From Actinomycetes bacterium (GTDB taxonomy: Bacteria; Actinomycetota; Actinomycetes; Propionibacteriales; Propionibacteriaceae), in NCBI GenBank assembly GCA_023460935.1, contig JAEWOI010000034.1, positions 62,001-126,000 on the forward strand: 64,000 nucleotides of DNA, written 5' to 3'. Positions 60,167 to 64,000 of this stretch are shown in pieces (position 1 is the stretch's first letter; the number at the start of each line of letters is the position of its first letter). Under the pieces are notes generated by a model, which was not told the origin of the DNA, made no database searches, and worked only from the letters and a program-made list of their open reading frames with translations. Position numbers and translations under genes: made by a program.

Positions 60167-60298
60167 GCTTCTACTCTGGCGAACGCGAGGCTGCGGACCG
60201 GGACGATTGACAACGAATTTGTAACGGCCAGTTTTGTAGGAATCCCACAACGCAGAGGGCAGCCCCGACCGTGATATCGGGTCTGGTTGTTGTGGGGA
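60167..60298. promoter_or_regulatory. fasR-fabD intergenic region with nested hairpin
   Basis: CCCACAAC (60244-60251) pairs with GTTGTGGG (60289-60296), enclosing CCCGA/TCGGG (60264-60268 with 60277-60281). An AT-rich segment around 60208-60225 lies between this hairpin and fabD and may hold the fab promoter. FasR is known in Streptomyces to activate this operon, so its site is expected here; none can be assigned with certainty. Confidence 0.5.
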
Positions 60299-61489
60299 TC
60301 AGTCGAGCAGGCGGCCGAGCGTCAACGCCAGGCGCAGGGCGTAGCCGTCCCTGGCGTCCAGCGGCGAGTAGCCAGTGACCTCCTGCACGCGGCGCAGCCG
60401 GTAGCGGACGGTGTTGGGGTGCACGTACCGGGCGCGGGCTGTGGCCTCGATCGAGCCGCCGGTGTCGAAGAACGCAGCCAGGGTGTCGGCCAGCTCGCCC
60501 CCGGCGGCCTTCAGCGGGTGGTAGAGGTCGGTGGCCAGCGTGCGCCGTGCGTGGCCGTCGCCGGCCAGGGCGCGCTCGGGCAGCAGGTCCTCCGACGCTA
60601 CCGGCCGCGGGGCGTCGGGCCAGGCTTTCGCCGCGCGCATGCCGGAGAGCGCGGCCCTGGCGCTGCGCGCAGCCTCGACCAGGTCGGCGACGATCGGGCC
60701 CACCACCACCTGCCCGGGGCCGAACAGGCCGACCAGGTCTCCGACCACCCGCAGCAGCTCGGTCGTGGAACGCAGCTCGCCGCCGACCACCAGCACCAGC
60801 CGGTCACCCTGCGGGGCGGCGAGCAGGTCGAGGGAGTGCCGGGAGGCCGCCTGCCGAATGGCCTCGACAGCCGGCCCGGGGTCGGCAGGCGCCGCCCCGA
60901 TCACCACGGCGATGCCGGGCGGTGAGGCCCAGCCGAGGGTGGAGGCCCGCGAGACCACCGACTCGTCCGCATCGCCGCGGATCACGGCGTCCACCACCAA
61001 CGCCTCCAGCCGGGCGTCCCAGGCGCCGCGGGCCTCCGCTGCCCGTGCGTAGACCCGGGCGGCGGCGAAGGCGATCTCGCGTGCGTAGCGCAGGATGCCC
61101 ATCCGCAGCGGCCCCTGCTCGGCCTCGGGCAGGGTCGCGATCCGGTCCTCGACCGTGTCGATGGTGGTGCGCACCAGGTCGACGGTCTGGTTGAGCGTGA
61201 TCCGCCTGGCCAGTGCCCTCGGGGCCGCGTCGAACACCGTCCCGGCGGCGGTGTCGCGGCCCCCGGCGGCGAACCACTCAAGGAAGCCGTCGATGCCGGA
61301 GCGGGCCACCAGGGTGATCCAGGAGCGGTGCTCGGCGTCCAGTTCGGCGAACCAGGGGTGCTCCTCCGCGATCCTGGCCAGCGCGGCGGTGGTCATCTCC
61401 GCTGCGGAGGCGGCCAGGTGTCGCGCGATCGAACGGCGCGCGGCCGGGGCTGGCCAGCCGGCGGCGTCGGCGGGCCGGTCCAGGCTCAC
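60299..61489 (-). CDS. fasR: PucR/CdaR-type fatty-acid synthesis regulator FasR
   Basis: 396 residues. A C-terminal PucR HTH (ATARARYVHPNTVRYRLRRV, QEVTGYSPLD, then RLALTLGRLLD) follows a GGDEF-like middle region. In Streptomyces and mycobacteria the FasR regulator has the same architecture and lies directly before fabD, as here. It activates the fab operon. Its ATG overlaps the stop of the DUF1801 gene (61486-61489). The symbol rests on architecture and position. Confidence 0.85.
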   Translation of the reverse strand: MSLDRPADAAGWPAPAARRSIARHLAASAAEMTTAALARIAEEHPWFAELDAEHRSWITLVARSGIDGFLEWFAAGGRDTAAGTVFDAAPRALARRITLNQTVDLVRTTIDTVEDRIATLPEAEQGPLRMGILRYAREIAFAAARVYARAAEARGAWDARLEALVVDAVIRGDADESVVSRASTLGWASPPGIAVVIGAAPADPGPAVEAIRQAASRHSLDLLAAPQGDRLVLVVGGELRSTTELLRVVGDLVGLFGPGQVVVGPIVADLVEAARSARAALSGMRAAKAWPDAPRPVASEDLLPERALAGDGHARRTLATDLYHPLKAAGGELADTLAAFFDTGGSIEATARARYVHPNTVRYRLRRVQEVTGYSPLDARDGYALRLALTLGRLLD

Positions 61490-61845
61490 TGCGCCGCTTC
61501 GATCTCGGCCAGGCGCAGCCGGATGATCCGGTCGAGCACAGCAGCCGGCACCGGTCGCTCAGCCGTGAACCGGATCGTGCCCTTGGACAGGGCGAACCCG
61601 TCGAGGTCCGGCGCCACTGCCGCCACGACGTCGGAACTGAACGGGAACAGGGACAGGTGCTTGGCGCCCACCCGCACCCCGATCAGCGGCCGTCCCCGGT
61701 ACCGCAGGGCAGGGGTGCCGTAGCTGAGGTCCTCCACGGCCCCCGGTGCCAACGCGAGCGCGCGGTCACGCATTTCGGTGAGCGCGGCCCTGGCCGCGCC
61801 ATCGGTGCCTGCGATCAGCTCGGCGAACGGGCCCATGCGCGGCAT
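61486..61845 (-). CDS. DUF1801-family protein
   Basis: 119 residues with the DUF1801/YdhG pattern: DLSYGTPALRYRGRPLIGVR, VGAKHLSLFPFSS and KGTIRFTAERPVPAAVLDRI. The fold is small and cytosolic; some relatives are called frataxin-like iron chaperones, but function here is unknown. ATG at 61845 or 61836 may start it. It overlaps fasR by 4 bp. Confidence 0.82.
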   Translation of the reverse strand: MPRMGPFAELIAGTDGAARAALTEMRDRALALAPGAVEDLSYGTPALRYRGRPLIGVRVGAKHLSLFPFSSDVVAAVAPDLDGFALSKGTIRFTAERPVPAAVLDRIIRLRLAEIEAAQ

Positions 61846-61892
61846 CCTAGGGCCAAGCTTCCCCGGCCAGCCTGCCGGGCTAGCCTGAGGCG

Positions 61893-62918
61893 GTGTCCGA
61901 ACAGCTGCACCCGGTGGCCGCGCTCCGCGAGATCGCCTACCTGATGGAGCGCGTGCTGGCCGACTCCCGGCGCGTGCGCGCGTTCCGGACCGCTGCGGAC
62001 GCCGTGGCTGCGCTGCCTCCAGAGGAGTTCGCGCGGCACGCCGCCGCCGGCACGTGGCGGGACCTGCGCGGGGTTGGGGACAGCACGGCTGCGGTGATCA
62101 CCCAGGCCCTCGCCGGACGCGTGCCGGACCGGCTGGCTGCGCTGCGGGCCGAGGCGGGGCCGCTGGCGACCGGCGGGGAGGAGCTGCTGGCGGCCCTGCG
62201 CGGCGACCTGCACACCCATACCGACTGGTCGGACGGCGGCGCCCCGATCGAGCAGTCCAGGGCGGCGGCTGCGGCGCTGGGCCATGAGTATCTCGCGATC
62301 ACCGACCACTCGCCGCGGCTCACGGTGGCCAACGGGCTGAGCCCGGAGCGGCTGCGCGCGCAACTCGCGCGGCTCGAGGAACTCAACTCCGAGCCGGGTT
62401 GCCGGCTGCTCACCGGGATCGAGGTCGACATCCTCGCCGACGGCGGCCTCGACCAGGCGCCGGAACTGCTCTCCGCCCTGGATGTGGTCGTCGCCAGCGT
62501 GCACTCCGAACTGCGGATGCCGGCTGACGCCATGACCCGGCGCATGGTGGCCGCGGTTGCGAACCCCAACACCGACGTGCTCGGCCACTGCACGGGCCGG
62601 CTGATCACCGGCGGGCGGGGCACCCGGCCGCAGAGCCACTTCGACGCCGAGGTGGTGTTCGAGGCCTGCCGCCACTTCGGCGTGGCCGTCGAGATCAACT
62701 CCCGTCCCGAACGGGCCGACCCGCCGGACGACCTGCTCGCGCTGGCGCTGGAGGTGGGCTGCCTCTTCGCCATCGATTCCGACGCCCACGCGCCCGGCCA
62801 GCTGGAGTTCCCCGCCCACGGCGCGGCCCGCGCCGCGGCGGCCGGCGTCCCCGCCGAACGGGTGGTCAACACCTGGCCGCTGGAGCAACTGCTGGCGTGG
62901 CGGGGAGGCCGGTCCTAG
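61893..62918 (+). CDS. PHP-domain phosphoesterase with helix-hairpin-helix N-terminus
   Basis: 341 residues from GTG at 61893. The first 90 residues are a PolX-like HhH region (LREIAYLMERVLADSRRVRA and LRGVGDSTAAVITQAL). The PHP domain follows with GDLHTHTDWSDG, AITDHSPRL, GIEVDILADGG, VVASVHSEL, GHCTGRLI and DSDAHAPGQ, all metal ligands intact. It matches the C-terminal half of PolX without the polymerase. It may act as a DNA-repair or nucleotide phosphoesterase. Confidence 0.87.
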   Translation: MSEQLHPVAALREIAYLMERVLADSRRVRAFRTAADAVAALPPEEFARHAAAGTWRDLRGVGDSTAAVITQALAGRVPDRLAALRAEAGPLATGGEELLAALRGDLHTHTDWSDGGAPIEQSRAAAAALGHEYLAITDHSPRLTVANGLSPERLRAQLARLEELNSEPGCRLLTGIEVDILADGGLDQAPELLSALDVVVASVHSELRMPADAMTRRMVAAVANPNTDVLGHCTGRLITGGRGTRPQSHFDAEVVFEACRHFGVAVEINSRPERADPPDDLLALALEVGCLFAIDSDAHAPGQLEFPAHGAARAAAAGVPAERVVNTWPLEQLLAWRGGRS

Positions 62919-63017
62919 GGGCGGTCGCCGGATGGCGCAGCCCCCGCCGGGTACGGGTAAGGTCACAGTTGCGCAACGAACTTGTGCGGAAATACGGCTC
63001 CACCGAAAGGCACTGCT

Positions 63018-64000
63018 GTGGCAAGTCGCGACTCTGTCGGCCCGATCCTGAACGGATTGCCGACCAACCTGCCCGACATCGACTCCGAAGAGACCGCCGA
63101 ATGGCTGGAGTCGCTGGACATGATGATCGACGCCCAGGGCCGCAACCGCGCCCGCTACATCATGCTGCGGCTGCTCGAACGGGCACGCGACCAGCACCTC
63201 GGACTGCCGTCGCTGACCGCCACCGACTACGTGAACACGATCCCGGCAGAGGCTGAGCCCTGGTACCCGGGCGACGTCGACCTGGAGCGCCAGTTCCGTC
63301 GCCTCGCCCGCTGGAACGCCGCCGTCATGGTGCACCGCGCGCAGCGTCCCGGCGTCGGCGTCGGCGGCCACATCTCGTCCTACGCCTCCTCGGCCACGCT
63401 GTACGAGGTGGGCTTCAACCACTTCTTCCGCGGCAAATCCCATCCCGGCGGCGGAGACCAGGTGTTCATCCAGGGGCACGCCTCGCCGGGTGTGTACGCG
63501 CGCGCCTTCCTGGAAGGCCGGCTGAGCACCGACCAACTGGATGGTTTCCGTCAGGAGCACAGCCATCCCGGTGGCGGACTGCCGTCCTACCCGCATCCGC
63601 GCCTGATGCCCGACTTCTGGGAATTCCCCACCGTGTCCATGGGCCTGGGCCCGATGAACGCGATCTATCAGGCCCGGTTCAACCACTACCTGCACGACCG
63701 GGGCATCAAGGACACCTCCGATCAGCACGTGTGGGCGTTCCTCGGCGACGGCGAGATGGACGAGCCGGAGAGCCGCGGGCTGATCCAGGTGGCGGCCAAC
63801 GAGGCGCTGGACAACCTGACCTTCGTGGTGAACTGCAACCTGCCGCGCCTCGACGGCCCGGTGCGCGGCAACGGCAAGATCATCCAGGAGTTGGAGTCGT
63901 TCTTCCGCGGGGCCGGCTGGAATGTGATCAAGGTGGTGAGGGGCCGCGAGTGGGATGCGCTGCTGCACGCCGACCGCGACGGCGCCCTGGTCAATCTGAT
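63018..64000 (+). CDS. aceE: Pyruvate dehydrogenase E1 component, N-terminal part (cut by window edge)
   Basis: Open from GTG at 63018 (AAAGG upstream) to the window edge, 327 residues and no stop. The text includes ETAEWLESLDMMIDAQGRNR, GGHISSYASSATLYEVGFNH, FIQGHASPGVYARAFLEGRL and the thiamine-diphosphate motif GDGEMDEPES followed by NCNLPRLDGPVRGNGKI. This is the homodimeric AceE type, which decarboxylates pyruvate for acetyl-CoA. Its presence next to the fab operon, source and use of acetyl-CoA, is a common actinobacterial arrangement. Confidence 0.95.
   Translation, partial: MASRDSVGPILNGLPTNLPDIDSEETAEWLESLDMMIDAQGRNRARYIMLRLLERARDQHLGLPSLTATDYVNTIPAEAEPWYPGDVDLERQFRRLARWNAAVMVHRAQRPGVGVGGHISSYASSATLYEVGFNHFFRGKSHPGGGDQVFIQGHASPGVYARAFLEGRLSTDQLDGFRQEHSHPGGGLPSYPHPRLMPDFWEFPTVSMGLGPMNAIYQARFNHYLHDRGIKDTSDQHVWAFLGDGEMDEPESRGLIQVAANEALDNLTFVVNCNLPRLDGPVRGNGKIIQELESFFRGAGWNVIKVVRGREWDALLHADRDGALVNL

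Overview
The window is high-GC DNA from an actinobacterium. The gene content points the same way: a fasR-fabD-fabH-acpP-fabF block with aceE nearby, DUF3145 and DUF6458 proteins, a WS/DGAT acyltransferase, a three-domain LigD, and many GTG starts with GGAGG-type ribosome sites. A member of the Propionibacteriales is a reasonable guess, but nothing here fixes the genus.

Region 1 (1-2507) is chromosomal: the N-terminal part of a TIR-domain protein cut by the window edge, a lipoprotein, and a secreted VanY-type D,D-carboxypeptidase. Region 2 (2508-14742) is a 12.2-kb integrative and probably mobilizable element inserted in a CAU-anticodon tRNA gene. It is bounded by two 43-bp copies of the tRNA 3' end that differ at two paired T-stem positions. 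It carries a tyrosine integrase beside the rebuilt tRNA, TATTGCAYG arm-type repeats at both ends, a MobF relaxase-helicase with a candidate oriT, and an excisionase-like HTH protein. Two lower-GC cargo modules flank the relaxase: an overlapping three-gene cassette (RHH protein, 217-aa unknown, 949-aa helical-repeat protein) and an abutting DUF262-HEPN pair. Both look like defence or toxin-antitoxin modules; the three-gene cassette is the best candidate for an undescribed system.

Region 3 (14847-30605) starts with a WS/DGAT acyltransferase, a His-rich small protein and an SRPBCC protein. A polyol or sugar catabolic cluster follows. A leftward ABC transporter operon (ATPase, two permeases, binding protein), a SorC-family regulator and a HAD phosphatase diverge from a rightward operon (MtlD-like dehydrogenase, class II aldolase, second SorC regulator, FGGY kinase, 560-aa zinc dehydrogenase). 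The shared promoter region holds two matching operator-like sites. The transporter order and the SorC/FGGY pairing resemble lsr (AI-2) loci, but the enzymes argue for a polyol or ketose substrate.

Region 4 (30649-41662) holds a soluble Ser/Thr kinase, small membrane proteins, a CoA-disulfide-reductase/rhodanese operon behind a CsoR/CstR-type operator, a helical-repeat protein behind a MerR-type operator, a 1568-aa secreted RTX protein, a decayed gene fragment and tRNA-Asn. Region 5 (41698-50872) is mostly leftward housekeeping: NUDIX hydrolase, PLP decarboxylase, LigD, Sir2, SDR, cytidylate-kinase-like protein, HAD phosphatase and a Ser/Pro-tailed membrane protein. Region 6 (51044-55099) is a MoxR-DUF58-VWA-VWA operon. 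Region 7 (55127-64000) contains YggS, DUF3145, the type II fatty-acid synthesis operon with FasR, a DUF1801 protein, a PHP-domain protein and the 5' part of aceE.
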